From Thysanoteuthis rhombus (Eukaryota; Mollusca; Cephalopoda; Oegopsida; Thysanoteuthidae), in contig OY735218.1 in the NCBI GenBank assembly GCA_963457665.1, positions 42,457,530 through 42,521,529 on the forward strand: a DNA stretch of 64,000 nt, written 5' to 3'. The notes under the pieces were generated by a model. It had not been told where the DNA came from. It searched no databases and was given only the letters and a program-made list of their open reading frames with translations. This document shows positions 1 to 12,770 of the stretch, one piece after another (the stretch's first letter is position 1; each line of letters begins with the position of its first letter). A program made the position numbers and the translations under genes.

Positions 1-180
1 ATCACACATGGAGCTAGAGGTATGAAAATTTAAACATTTGCTCATTATGTCTAAGAAAAACTTTTTTTTACTGTTTATAAATCCCCTCTAAATGGAGTTT
101 TAGAGTTGTAACGTAATTTTATGCTAAATTGCTCCCTTAGTCTGTTTCCAAGAGCATTCATGCTTGTTTTTTGAAAGACG
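1..180 (+). repeat. 430-bp repeat family, copy cut by the window edge
   Basis: Landmarks of the family: GGAGCTAGAGG, AATTTAAACATTTGCTC, TTATGCTAAATTG and CATTCATGCTTGTTTTTTGA. The left part lies outside the window and the right end is missing. Confidence 0.65.
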
Positions 181-2617
181 AGGAATTGACCGATGGTACG
201 ACTTGTTCGTGGTGTGAGATTTCTAAGAGATATTTTGCATTTTCCTCAACATTATGGTGTACGTACCCTCGATTCTCTTCGAGAATACTTTGTTAATGTC
301 CAGGAATCAGAGCCATAAAGTACTCCACTGAAGCTTTGAATGCTGTAATCTTTGTTGAGCTCTTTATCAGTGATGCTTGGACTTTGGATAAGGAATGTTG
401 AGCACCACAAACTTTGCCAAATCTGGTGTCCACATTATGTGGCATATTGATATAACTTTCTGGGTAAAGGAACTTTCTCAAACAAATGTTTACACCAATA
501 AAAAAAAAATTGGTAACAATACAAAGACAAGATCTTAAAAAATGTTTCTATTTCACAAAAATACAGAAATGGAAGTCTCAAGTTATTAGTCATTAAAACG
601 TGATTGAATCCACAAAACAAAATCTAATACAGCTGCAATCTTTGTCTTAACATCCACTTATTTCCTTAAATCATCGTCTGGTTTTGCAAATACACTGCAG
701 TTTATCTCACAGCAGTCGTGACAAGAACATTGCTATAATTTTTTAAAACTCTTTTCACTCAAAAGTGACATTTTTAGCTTGCATCATATGCACAAGATCA
801 TATTTGTAACCAGATTGTGAAATAAAGCCGCATACTTGAACCTCAAGTTTAATAACTTATATTTACATGCAAAATTAATAATTGCAATTAATTTAATTAA
901 AAGAAAAAAAATCTTGGAGCAGTAAAAATAAATGATCAATGCAAACTATTAGATTTTGTTTTTCTTTAAATTCTTTTTTAATTAAGTTATTCATTAAAGT
1001 TCAACATTTTCTTGGTTTTCATAATTATTGCTAAGTTAATTTACATTAAAATAAATTCTCACTGAATGTGAAAACCAGTAACATTGTTTCTTTGGCAAAT
1101 CACTTGGCAGTAAGAGTTAAAAATACTTTTCTTACTTTGAGCAAATTGATATTTAAAGTCACATTAGCAGTAAATTGATTAATTAGTCAGCTATTATGAT
1201 AAGGACCTCCCAAAACATCCTTGGCAAATAATGTCCACCTTATGGGTTGATTTTAGTTCATCTCTTTGACTATAACAAAAATATTAATGTAATAAGAGAT
1301 CCCCCCTACATACCGTATATATTTTGATATCATCTTATTGTACTTGAAATGATTTCATGTTATAATTCTTATTTTGGACAAAAGGCCTGAAAAACTAATC
1401 TTCTTGAATTTTTATAACATCCAAGGAAAAAAAGATCATAATCATCATTGATAATTCCTAATCAGTCACATTCAGTGAGACAGACGTGAAAGAAAGAACT
1501 TTCTATCAAACAATACAGCAATATAAAAAGGATGAAGATAAAGAATATTTCTTTTATTCTAAAGCCAATAACCCTGAATAATGCACAATTGGAACAAAAG
1601 TTCTTAAACCTCCAGGAGCTGGACTGGAAAATTCATTCAATCCTTCTTTTGTAGGCTATCCATCTCTTTTTTGTTCCATTTGATTCTGTTTGTTTCCTTC
1701 TCATTTCACAAGTATGTATTCCTATAAACATGCAATGAAAGTCACTTTCATTCACTATGTTCTGGTGAAGAGAGGAATAAACATCAAAATACTCACAAAA
1801 TTATCTACAACTCTTATCTAATCAACTCCCTTTCTCACAGAAGTTGCCTTTATTATCTAATTACTAACACTGCCTGATGTACTAGGTTCCTACACCAAAA
1901 TATATTAATATAGATATTGAAGGATCAAAATATGATAGTATTACACCCTTTTATTTCACTTTAGAGCCTAAAAACATCGCATATAACTAGGGATGGATGC
2001 AATTTTATCATATCCCACCTCTTTATTATTGACTATGTTTCCCCCTCACTGCAGTCTCTCATAGACACATCTAACTGATATTGTATGTTTTTATTTTATA
2101 TAATTGAGCAATTATGATTATAATGGTTGATCATTAACTCTCACATGACCAGCAGACTCTGAAATTAAGAAACAAGAAATTCAGTAATTAGTTTTATTAA
2201 AGTCTCATATTGCATTGATTCATATGAATAACCATGGCTGACTTATCAAGGTATATGGTAATAATTCAAATGAATTAAATAATTGAAACAGAACTTTCTC
2301 AAAATAATGATTCTCTTTCAAAAAACATGATCTAAATTCCTTGGGGTTATCTTAATTAACAAAAGCCATAAAATTTCAAAAGAGGTTTATAGAAATATCC
2401 AGTCAATTGAATGTCCTTGGATGGGGCAATATATAATTGTAAATAAAGTTTGTTCTGCCTGATGATTAGAATTAATGAAAATTTATCAGATAAATGTCTA
2501 CCTGATCTGATATGATCTGCATACATTGATGGTGGCTTAGGACAAATCCAATCTAATTTGATCAACCCCTTAAATTGGAAATCAAGATTTCTTTTAGCAA
2601 TAACAAAAATTCACACT
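181..2617. other. AT-rich sequence, nothing recognised
   Basis: Unique-looking AT-rich DNA between the first two 430-bp copies. Frames are short and random. The 3939-4639 interval, which holds a short CTTT run at 4178-4200, is similar. Confidence 0.5.
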
Positions 2618-3050
2618 ATTAGAAACTGTCAACCAAAATTCTGAACATAGTTTTTTTTCAGTTTTTGAGTTGGTTTTGGCTGGCTATGTATCTATCACAT
2701 GTAAAGGCTGCGTGAATGGAGCTACAGGGTTGAAAATTTAGGCATTTACTCCTTATTATATCTAGAAAAAAAAATTGAATCCCCCTCAATAGGCTTTTAG
2801 TGAGGGTCAAATTTGCAATGAGTGTTTATGCAAAATTGGTTCCTTAGTTTGTATTGAACTGAATTCATGTTTGTTTTTTGAAAATTCAGATTTTTTTAAA
2901 AAATCACTGCCCAACAGAATGCGAGAGAAGCAATTTATTGATTGTTCATCCCTCTTTCCAATGTTTTGATATGATCACCCCAACCTGGCATGCTACCTAA
3001 AGACATTGGTCACATGACACTTTCTATTGATTGATTAATCAGACCTGTTT
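2618..3050 (+). repeat. 430-bp repeat family, full-length copy
   Basis: Starts TTAGAAACTGTCAACCAAAA, passes GGCTGGCTATGTAT and ACTCCTTATTATATCTAG, and ends ATTAATCAGACCTGTT. Both family ends are present. Non-coding. Confidence 0.75.
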
Positions 3051-3498
3051 CTATGTTTTATTGCATATAATTTATTGAAAGAAAGGTTCTTTGCAGAGGA
3101 CTAAGGTGGGCGATTCTTTCATTAATATCAAATAGCTTGATACTTTCTGAAGACCTCGTTGATTGAAAGATTTCATCAATTACTTCACCTTTCCAGAACA
3201 TCTCAACAGATCCGGTCTTTCATATTAAGAGAAGCCGCTCTGTAGATTATCGTGGACGTGAAACCCTTGGCTGATTCTCTCTTTTCCTTCGTAATTATGT
3301 TCATTGTTTATCTTACAAATTGCTGTGGTGTTCTTCTGTGTCTTCTGAATCTCAATTCCCTTTGGGGATCTGAATGGATCTATGTTCTTGATTCATTTTC
3401 TGATGCACATCAACCAGACTTTGATCATTATCTCTTTAGTGAAACCAAGTGTTCTTTTATTAATTTTTCACTATTGAGATTTTTTTCTAAACTCTCAT

Positions 3499-3938
3499 TA
3501 ACTGGTCTAGTTAACCACTGAAAAGAAACTGTCTCATAACCTTGGTATTTGGCAGGTGATCAATTGAAACATTGGAAAAAAAGGTGATCAATGAATTAGT
3601 AACTTCTCTTGTCTTTCATTGAGCAGTGATCACTAAATAAGTCCAAATTTTAAAAAAATAAACATGAACACTACTAGACACAAATCAAGGGACCAGTTTA
3701 CCATAAACTTACATTGAAAATTGACATACCTCTCCCTCTAAAAACTTTTTTAAGAGAGAATTTTTTTTAAAAACATGTGAAGCATTTTTTTGCTTACATA
3801 ATGAGGATTAAATGCTTGAATATTCAGCCTTCTAGCTTCATTGCTGTGGCTTGTACTTGTGATAGACCCATAGCCTGCCTGCCAGACCAACTTGATAACT
3901 GGAGAAATCTATGCTGAGTTTTGATTGATGGTTTTTGA
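3499..3938 (-). repeat. 430-bp repeat family, full-length copy
   Basis: Read on the minus strand it runs from AAAAACCATCAATCAAAACT to GGTTAACTAGACCAGTTAA near 3499. It contains the CCTGCCTGCCAGACCAACTT side and the GATCACT core typical of the family. Non-coding. Confidence 0.7.
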
Positions 3939-4639
3939 TATTCTCCCACTTCCTTGTTCTTCACATTCATTTATGAATCTATTGTTTATTTTGTCAAAAG
4001 CAGGAAAGGAACCAATAAATTTTCACTAAGCCAACAGTTAGAGAAAAACAGAAAAAGGACTGACTCAGATCAAAAACTGTGACAATGTATACACAATTCA
4101 TTTATATCAAACAGTGATTTAAAAAGTTATAAGGTATGAAGTATATACATTAATTATAAATGCTGTATAGACTGCTTTCTTTCTTTCTTTCTTTCTTTCT
4201 ATTTTCTCTCTTGAGAATTGAGTTTTGAAAAAGGAATATTATGACGTGTAACATAAAATAGAAAAAAAAAGTCCTCTTTCTTTGCTCACTCTCTATATCA
4301 TATCTTTTTATCTTAACCAACACTTTCTCCTTCTCATGACCCCTCTCTCAAGATAACAGTTTTCTTTCTTTGTTATGAATGCTGTCTATCACTTCAACCA
4401 CTCTCCCTTCTGGTCACTCAAAGAGTTCTACCTCTTCAACCATTCTCTCTTCTGGTCACTTAATTGCTTACAAATACTGTTAATCTATTCAAATCTGGTC
4501 ATGACATTAAATTTCTGCCATTCTTGGAACTGTCTACTCATGTCACAGTTAGAAATTAACATTTTAGAGGAAAATTCCAACATGAAAACTTCAAGAAGAA
4601 CAGATAAAGATTAAGGAAATAGCCAAAGAATTCAACTAG

Positions 4640-5640
4640 TAAAGAACAAAATACATTCATCATTCCTCAAGATCTCAGGAAATAGAAGAAAAGGAAGAGA
4701 AAATAATGCTGACAAAAGAGATTGTTAACAAAAAGCTAGGCAGACCAGTGAGAGATCAAATTAAACATATTCTTGAAATGGTGGCAAATATCAACAGCCA
4801 AGTAAAAGCAGAAGCCTTTTTACTTGGTGTGAACTCCACAGCATTGTACACATAGTGCCTAAGGAAATATACACAAATAAAATATACCAGTTATAGCCTG
4901 AATGTTTGGACAAGAGATTGACAAAAATCCAATTGTTAGAAGCATCACAATTAGTTTCCACATACTGTACAATGTACTTCCTCAGAAACTTCTTTTTTTT
5001 TTAATCAGTGCTTTGAAAGCCTCAAGGAACATGTTCTACCTAATCTTAATTCACTACCTACATTCTGTACACTCTCCCTACCTATTTCCAACATCTAGAA
5101 GGAACTAGTAAAAAAAAGAACCCTCATTGAACCATACCTCAAGAGCAATATCAAAAATAAATATACCCCTGTAACTAAGGATCACGCCTTAACTATTTTG
5201 ATGGAAAAGGTAGGTGAATCCCAAAAATTGAAAAGAAAAAGAAACACTTATGCATTACCACCAACACCACTGAGTACATGTTGTTGCTGATGAAAATTCA
5301 CCAAAAAGTCCAGGCCTTGGAAAAATTTTCCAAAGGTTAAAAACTTTTTACTTGTGTCTGAAGACTTTATACTAATTCATAGATAGATGAAGAGTTTCAA
5401 TCTTCATACTACATAAATACTCCAATGCTATCAGAATAATATAGCGTTAGGAAAAGATCACAGATGTATTGGTCCTTGTAAAGGATACCAAAAGTTATTG
5501 GTTAGACCATGTAAAAAGGGATACCAATGGAAGGTCCCAGTCTTACTGCAACCCACTATTTATACATCACTAAAACTTACATCCCTGAGGAGGCTAGAGG
5601 CCTTGTTGAAAGACAGATACCAACTCAAGGTTTTGCATTG
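4640..5640 (+). pseudogene. Coding-like remnant of an old retroelement (unrecognised protein)
   Basis: Short open runs on the + strand look like decayed protein rather than random sequence. One near 4695-4840 reads in part LGRPVRDQIKHILEMV, and another near 5560-5680 reads in part SLRRLEALLKDRYQL and YVQQTMRRDDVSMFG. Stops and frame changes separate them. They lie just 5' of an endonuclease-like remnant on the same strand, so they may be the upstream part of the same LINE or a gag-like reading frame. I cannot name the family. Confidence 0.3.
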
Positions 5641-5959
5641 AAAATTAAGCAAATATGTGCAGCAAACTATGAGACGAGATGATGTATCAATGTTCGGATT
5701 ATTCTGACAAGCTCTACTATGATCTGGAGATTAGCCTGTTCGAATTTGAGAAGACTTTGACTTCCACTGACAAAAACCACTTGTTGAGGAATTTAGAGTC
5801 TCTCAGACAGGGCTTGTGTATTACAGCAAGCTTATTTTAATTGTGAGGAAAGTGTTCATGTGTTTGTTGATTTCTTTTTGTTTTTCAATATTTTGAAATT
5901 TTCTATCTTGTGGGGTTTCTTTACAAGTAATTACACTTTGGAGTTTCCTAAGAATCATA

Positions 5960-7110
5960 ACTGTCTGAGTACATGGTAACCTCATAGAGAGGAAGTAATT
6001 CCTTTAACAGTTGGAATTCTTTTCTTGCGGACATGTGACAATTAGTTTTAGTGAGTGATTGGAATGCTATCCCTGATCTTAGAATAGGCTGCAGGGGCAT
6101 TGGAGGATAGACTAACACCAGAGGCAACACCAACTTTTCAAACTTGCTTGAGAGACAAGGGCTTGGTAATTGGTTTTGGGTTGATCAACTTGAAGTCAGA
6201 TGTGGACTGGAGCCAGTAGTTGCCAGTATGGACTGATAATAAGATTCTTGGACAGAGTGATAGCAGAATATCAGGAAGTAAGTGTAAAAGTTCAGATTCT
6301 AATGTTAGGGCTTACTCAGATCACAAAATGGCCTAATGCCCGGTATCAGTAGAGACTGGATTAGAATCAGTGATCAGTGGAAGTTTAACCCTTCCCAAGT
6401 CATAGAAGGCAATTTTAGAGCTCAAATATCCTTCCTAATTGGAAAAGAGTTGAGAGGGTCAGTATGAGGCATCAGATCATCCTTTTGTATCCAACATGAC
6501 TGATCTTGAAGAAATGGATAAAAGAATTATAGAAATCAGATTAGAAAGGGCAGTAAACAAGCAGAAAGAATAACTAGAATAGCCTTGGCAAGTACGGATA
6601 ATGGTTAATTGAAGAGGTTAATAGGTGTAGACTAAAAAGAATGTTTTTAGATCATAGTATTAACAAACGCTTTTACACTGTTAGTTCACTGAAGAGGTAA
6701 GTTCTGAGGAGGAGAAGCAAGATGTGTGAAGCCTCCCAAACAGATCAAGAAGACCTTATTCAAATCAGAAGAGCTGCCAGTGAGGCTGTTTTATTATTAT
6801 TTGTCAGTTGAGGAAGTTTTCTACAATGGCAAAATAGATGAATCTGAAATCAAGGGGTTGTTGAAGGATACTGAGCTTACTCGAATTCATCCTCTTATGA
6901 TTTATTGTAGTTGCCAGAATCATACCAAGTTTGACAATCATTTCCATCCACTAACCCAGAAGAATATTTTCTGGAGAATCATTCAGAGATTGATGATCAC
7001 AGTGAAAATTCTGATGATAACTTCAGACTTATTGGGTCAGATGCAACATTACAAAATCAATCACCCTACAATAGGTATGAACAATATTGACTCAATCTCA
7101 CAGTAAAATT
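5960..7110 (+). pseudogene. Tx1-like LINE endonuclease remnant
   Basis: An apurinic-type endonuclease of non-LTR retrotransposons nicks target DNA to prime reverse transcription. The translation here resembles the Tx1-group version: DWNAIPDLRIGCRGIG near 6055, then a leucine-rich stretch ending WVDQLEVRCG, YSDHKM near 6315 (the SDH motif of the family), and W-KFNPS near 6380. Stops and frameshifts break every block, so it is dead. Downstream sequence to about 7110 stays partly open (126 codons from 6726) and includes an acidic run SEIDDHSENSDDN, but no reverse transcriptase motif is visible. The Tx1 attribution comes from memory of the family and a different LINE clade is possible. Confidence 0.4.
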
Positions 7111-8999
7111 GATATCCGAGAAATTGAAAAATCTGACAAAAATCAGCATATCATTCGGTTTTAATAAAATTTTTGATACTTATTTATTAAAGGATTAACT
7201 TTTAAAAAAAGTAATTTTCATTCAAAATATTTGGAAAAATATTTTTCCATATGATTCTTACCATTTTGATTATTCATCTTATCTATACAGTTATTTTCAT
7301 TGATATTCAACGGATAAATCCCTTGAGATATTAATTAGGTTTACCCCTTTTTAGAAAAGCGCCCAAGAATTTATGTAACTGGGAATCATACTTTGGGAAT
7401 TAGAAAATAGGAAAATTAAGTAAAATATTTTTCATCTCAGCAACTTTTTTCAATTTGATTTGTTTAATTATATTACAGGCTCTTAATCTTGAGAAAAAAT
7501 TTTCTACTCAATTTTTTTGATTTAACTCAGTTAAAATGGATCCTGGGCTCATTTCTTACAAGAATATCTCAAAGGATTTATCGGTTAGATGTGTTAAAAT
7601 CAATGAAATCTGCAATGTATTGATAAGATAGATAATAAGAATAATAAAAAATGTGGGAGGAATCAAATGAAAAAGTTGTCAAACTATTTGCATATTGTTC
7701 TATATAGTTTAGCTGGGCTTGAGCAGAATTGTGTAGTGAAAGTTTGAACTATCAAGGACAATCTGCATTTGTTTTGTTTACATGAATGGTAGATGATGTG
7801 GGATACTTTTAGGATGCAGAAAGGATAGGGCAGATTCCTCTACCAATGGTGTTGAGTGAGAATGAGTTTTTCAATGTTTGTACTTCCAATCTTAAGTATA
7901 GCACTAGAAGTTTTCATGCAATCTTGCCATTCATGTCTTTGGTTATAAGTACTTCTCACTGGACTGCAAGTATGTATAATAGTATGGTGTCACTTCAAGG
8001 TATAAAGAAGTGTGATATTCCTCTGACAACTAGACAGAATGGTTACATGGATAATGAGACATGAGGAACTATCAGGATATCTGATCTCAGGATGCCTTTT
8101 TTAAACATCAGTCAAAGTTGAAAATCAATTGTTAGATAAGTAGATTACTACCAATCTTGTTCAACAAAAGTTTGAGGAATGCTACAAGAACATTTATGAA
8201 CAAGATTGATTTTGAAAGGCATTTTTTTAGCTTGATTGAGATTTTGTGGTTTAATAATCTTTTTGGTCAATCTTCAGACTATAAGTAACTTCTGTCTATT
8301 ATAGCTGATGAATGCATAGTTCTCCATACATCTATCTTCGTCCTCATCTCTAACCATAGTAACTGACACCACTTTTTGTCCTCATGAGTCAACATTTATT
8401 CTTTGTGACACATCAGGACACATTTTTGAACAAAGGAACAAAATCACTTACATTTCATTGAAATTTTTCATTACATTACTCCATCTTCAATGGTTTCTCT
8501 TTATCCGTCTATATTTCATAGAAACAGATCATAGAGCATGTAGTATTTTGATACATGAAGAGAGAATGATATCGAAGATGTCAGTTATTTTGACAATGGT
8601 CATTGTGAAAAGGGCAGTAATTGTAGCTTCTATTCAAATGGATCACCCAATCCGGACATGAAGACCAGATCTTGTTGTAGTGAGTAAGGAGAAAAATAGT
8701 GGATTTCACTGCACCAGTGGAATGCTGAGTAAAGCTGAAAGAAAATGAAAGCTATGAAAGTATTTTGATCTTACCCAAGATGTGTGGTTGATGATTATTT
8801 GAAAAATAGGAAAAAATTTACCCAGAATGACTCAAAACATATCCTCTGTATCCATAAAGCCAAATAAAGCCATTTTGATAAATGTTTCAGATCACCAAAA
8901 ATGTTTTTCCTGAGAATTCTATGCAGATTACTGAGTCATTGTTTTATAACTGCATGCTTTATAGACCATAGAATGTAGTGTTATGTAAGAGTTATCTTC
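7111..8999. other. AT-rich sequence with weak coding-like debris
   Basis: Short frames at 7846-8064 and 8458-8661 could be remains of a transposon protein, but I recognise no motif. The rest is AT-rich. Confidence 0.3.
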
Positions 9000-10010
9000 T
9001 TTATCATCATGGGAAATATTCACGTTGGAAAGTGAATGGTTTGTGGTAATTATGGTTCTGGATGGTTCTAATAGTTCTCGTCGAGGAATGGGTAGCGCAA
9101 AGATGTTGGAGACAAAGGATTTTGCTTCCATGTGGTTTGAAATGTTGATGAAAGGGGGACATATAGAGAACATACACATCGAGTTGATGTTGATGCAGGT
9201 ATCAAATGGAGTAAAAAGGACTCATACAAGGTTTTGAATGAACAAATAAAATGAACATTTAATACAAGAACAGTAATGGAAAATAATGAATGAAAATGAA
9301 ATACATATAATGATAACATAGATACGATCGATCGCAAAAAGCGATGAGAAAAGATAGCGAAAGGTGGGAGCTTTGTTTCCTTTGATAGTACAGGTGTAGG
9401 AGTTGTAGTGGAGATATGTGAACTGGTTTTGAACCCATAAGGCTTGGAGCATACCAAGGAATGAATATGGAAACCGGATTCAGTGTGTGTGCCAAACTGC
9501 CAAACGGCGTGTATGACTGGGGGGGGGGCAGGTTCTCTGACGCTGATAAAGAATACAGAGTTTTATCCATGTGTGTTTCCCAAAGTAAAGAGAATTAGGA
9601 GAGATCATCATGACTATTGGATAATAAAAAGCATTGCCATTGCATTCATGAGTAAATACGCATTTGGATTATGTGGTTAGGACATGGTTGCGTACCTGTG
9701 TAGCTGTGCATATGTGAGATGCTTCAACATGGAGTGAAATGGGCAAAGTTAGAACAGAGAGATAGGTCATGGTGGAAAAATAGTCATGTTCGGATTGGCT
9801 CAGAGGTCGGCAAAATGATACCGATCTATAGGAGAAGAAAAGTGAGAAAGTAACCGGCAACAAGTGCTGGGGCCAAAAGTGTCACCAGCTAGGTGTGCTG
9901 GCGCCAATGAGTGTTTGACCATGTTTGTCATCAGTCATCGTAGGAAGTGATGTTTTTGATATCTAGCTAAAAGAAAGGTTTTGTATTGAATTCTTAAATA
10001 AAAGCATAGG
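9000..10010 (+). other. GC-richer unassigned island with CpG sites
   Basis: Compared with its neighbours this stretch has more G, C and CpG (ACGATCGATCGCAAAAAGCG, CTCGTCGAGG, GGCGCC). It holds open frames of up to 129 codons on the minus strand and 70 on the plus strand, none of which I recognise. AATAAA signals occur on the plus strand near 9246 and 9997. It could be a relatively young insertion or a remnant of a transcribed unit. No terminal repeats are evident. Confidence 0.3.
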
Positions 10011-10622
10011 GGATGCTACACCATTTTTTGTTTACCCTTTTATCATTGTAGTTATTTTAAGCAAGTCTATTAATCATTATTCATAAATAGACATTATGTC
10101 TAGATGTTTGATGTAATAGATCTTTGGTCTGCAACAAGCAACTTAGATTGTTTGATATCAGCTTCAATAACCTAAAAGACCAGTATCTGCTTTTTATAAG
10201 TTTAGCCACATCAAAAATCAATAACCTTGATTATGAGGAGAATTTAATTATACAGGTTGGATGTGGATATAAGACATCAATTGGATGCTTTTGAGATGTG
10301 ATTGATCAATACTCTTGGATTTGTAAAATTGTCAAAACCTAAAAAGAAGCCAATATTTCAAAAAGTTTTCATTGATTTTCAATGGGTTGCCTTTGGTTTC
10401 TTTTGCATTGGTTGAATGTTTGCTGCTTTTGAATTCAAACCGTTATCTTTGATGGACTTCTGCTGTTTTTAAATGATATTGCTAATTGATTTAATGGGGT
10501 GATGATTACATGAATAAGATCAAAGCATAACTGATTCATAAATATTGAATTTAGAAGAGTCAGAAGCAGATATTCAGATTATGAAGAAACATGAAGTTGA
10601 GTAAACTGTCTTATCTTTAAAG

Positions 10623-10962
10623 CAACATGGAACCTAACCAAGAGACTGACCCGCAGACTAAGAAGCTGAGAAAGAATCATGCTCAGCCTCACATGGAGAG
10701 ATCACAAGACAGCACAGTATATCAGGAAGAAACCGGGAGTCCGAAACATCATAGAATCCACTAAAAAACTCAAAAGAAGAACGGTAGATAACCGATGGAC
10801 ATCACGACTCACAACATGGATCCCCAGAGATTACATACATAACCAAGGCTGGCAGAATACAAGATGGAAAGACAAACTAGACAAATTCAAAAAGTATTGG
10901 CTCTGCAACATACATGATAGAGAGGTGTGGCAAATCCTGGGGAAGGTCCATATTTTGACCAT
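10623..10962 (+). pseudogene. RTE-type LINE, 3' coding end, internally deleted
   Basis: This is the C-terminal part of the endonuclease/reverse transcriptase of an RTE-like retrotransposon. The translation reads WNLTKR, LTWRDHKTAQYIR, DNRWTSRLTTWIPRDY, NTRWKDKLDKFKKYW and DREVWQILGKV in order. The related copy at 35040 carries a WQWAGH-IAQMA block between its KKFK and DNRWTS motifs. Here KKLK runs almost directly into DNRWTS, so about 25-30 bases are missing in that place. It lacks the (GAT)n tail seen at other copies. Confidence 0.8.
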
Positions 10963-12369
10963 TATATTCTCTGACCTTCCTCAGCTTTACAATCTATATG
11001 GAAAATATCTTCTGTAATTTGTAATGTGTCATAATTATTCCAGGAGTTACTCAGAATATTGATTTCATTCTTTTAGTAGTTTTTGTTGTTATTTCTAAAT
11101 TTTCAATGGAGTCATTCTTCAGCTTTCCTTTTGATATCAGTTGTCTATTTACTTACAAACTGAAAATATGATCTTTCACTTACAGATGATTCATAAGATC
11201 GATATCTGTATGATACAAATAATTTCATGATTTAATTTCATTTAATTTGATTTGTCTTTTCAATAAATTTCAACTTTTATGTGTAAGCTGTGTAAAAACT
11301 GCTGAAATTAAAAAAATTGGGGAAAATCTATTTACACTGTATACCTGTTACAATGGGGCTTGATATAACACGGAATTGCATATTATCAAGTTTGAGCATG
11401 GAACCCAATTTTCAGAATGATAAATTTGGCTCTTGAAATTATAGCTGAATTCAAAAATCAAAAGACTTCCAAAGAAATGCGATACTCAGGTGACACTAAC
11501 TGTAAAAAGGAAATGAATCAGATAAAAACATTTCAGCCTTCAAAATGCTCCCCTCCCTTTCATTTGTCGCTGAAAAGATTACAAACGTATTGTCAAACTC
11601 CATGATAGAAGTGACTTTATTTTTCCATGTGATAAGAATGACCCCTTCATCCCTTGCACATAGGAGAGAAAAACTGAGGCAAAAGGAGAGAGAGAAATGT
11701 ATTCTCAGTAATATCAATAAATGATATTGTTACTTCTTCAATGATTTTGTTAATAAAAGCAAACGTTAGGATCATTTTGATTATTGTTACAGAGAGAGGG
11801 AGGGTCTTCAGTACACTGTTTTTCTTTCTCCTTTTGGTACGTTTGTTTTCTTTGTCTCTTTTTGCAAAAATTTTTACCTTTTCTCTCTCACTTTACTCTA
11901 TAGCAAACTTTTTGGGGTGTGTAAAGTGAGGTTTGTAAAATTGGAAAATCATGAGGATGCAAATTCATTTATAATGCGGCTGAAAATTATGGACCCCAAC
12001 TTCCATATTATTACAGATCTACAGTTTATTACAACAACTGAACCTGATAACTTTGTAAGATTTATTAAATGAATTTTTGCATTGAATTACAATATTAATG
12101 ACATGTAAGTATGGCCTGTGGAAGGTTGCTGAACAGACCAGCTGAAGACATTATCAAACAAATTTGAAAGTACTTGTATGAACAATTCCTGAAATAATAC
12201 ATGTTTTTAAGGGTAATCATGACAATATGATTTTCTATTATACACTCTTTCTTTCAACTTTCTTCATTCTATATTACAATATGGAAAAATCTTGCTAAGT
12301 ATTTAACCTCATACCTTCAACTTATAATTTATGGACTTTAACCACTACCTGAATGTAATGGCTATGCAA
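10963..12369. other. AT-rich sequence, nothing recognised
   Basis: No repeat, RNA or coding signal I can support. The intervals 12771-13668, 14084-14934 and 15846-16339 are likewise blank apart from microsatellites listed separately. Confidence 0.5.
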
Positions 12370-12770
12370 TCTATGGCAGTGACCCTCTATTCTGCGACAC
12401 CAAAATATTAACTTTTAAAAATGAAGCATCCGTCTCTTAAGAAACAACTTCCAATGGAGTATAGAGCCAATGACAAAATCCTGGTTTCCATTGCATGCAT
12501 CAGTGATCCTTCCAAGTTAGGATGAGCCAGGACTTTATTCTTACAAGTTTTATGACCCCCCCCCCCCCTTGGCAAGATACAAGTCTCCCCAAGGGATACT
12601 TTCACCCTAATCATACAGCTAAGAATGAACTTATTTATCAGCTGAGTGCGCAGGGAAATTTTTCCTAATGAAGTGTTTTCAATACTCCATGCTCTTGCCA
12701 AGAATTGAAACAGGGACCTCCTGCATATGAGGCAGATGTGATTTCCATTACAGTATCGAAGTGGATAATA
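12370..12770 (-). repeat. Putative SINE with a tRNA-Met/Ile-like head
   Basis: On the minus strand from about 12770 the sequence has a box A-like stretch (TACTGTAATGG), an anticodon arm CTGC-CTCATAT-GCAG with CAT in the anticodon position, and a box B-like TTTCAATTC. About 300 bases of unrelated body follow, including a run of about 13 cytosines (plus strand, 12557-12569), down to about 12370. The layout fits a tRNA-derived SINE. A related tail was not found elsewhere in the window, so the 3' limit is uncertain. Confidence 0.45.

Noticed and set aside
6726-7106. 126-codon frame as a real gene
   Set aside because: It has no start context, no domain and sits in LINE-like debris on the same strand. 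It is more likely part of the decayed element.
9068-9457. 129-codon minus-strand frame as a gene
   Set aside because: Composition is a mixed serine/leucine/proline pattern with no recognised motif and overlapping frames on both strands. Retained only as part of the GC-richer island.
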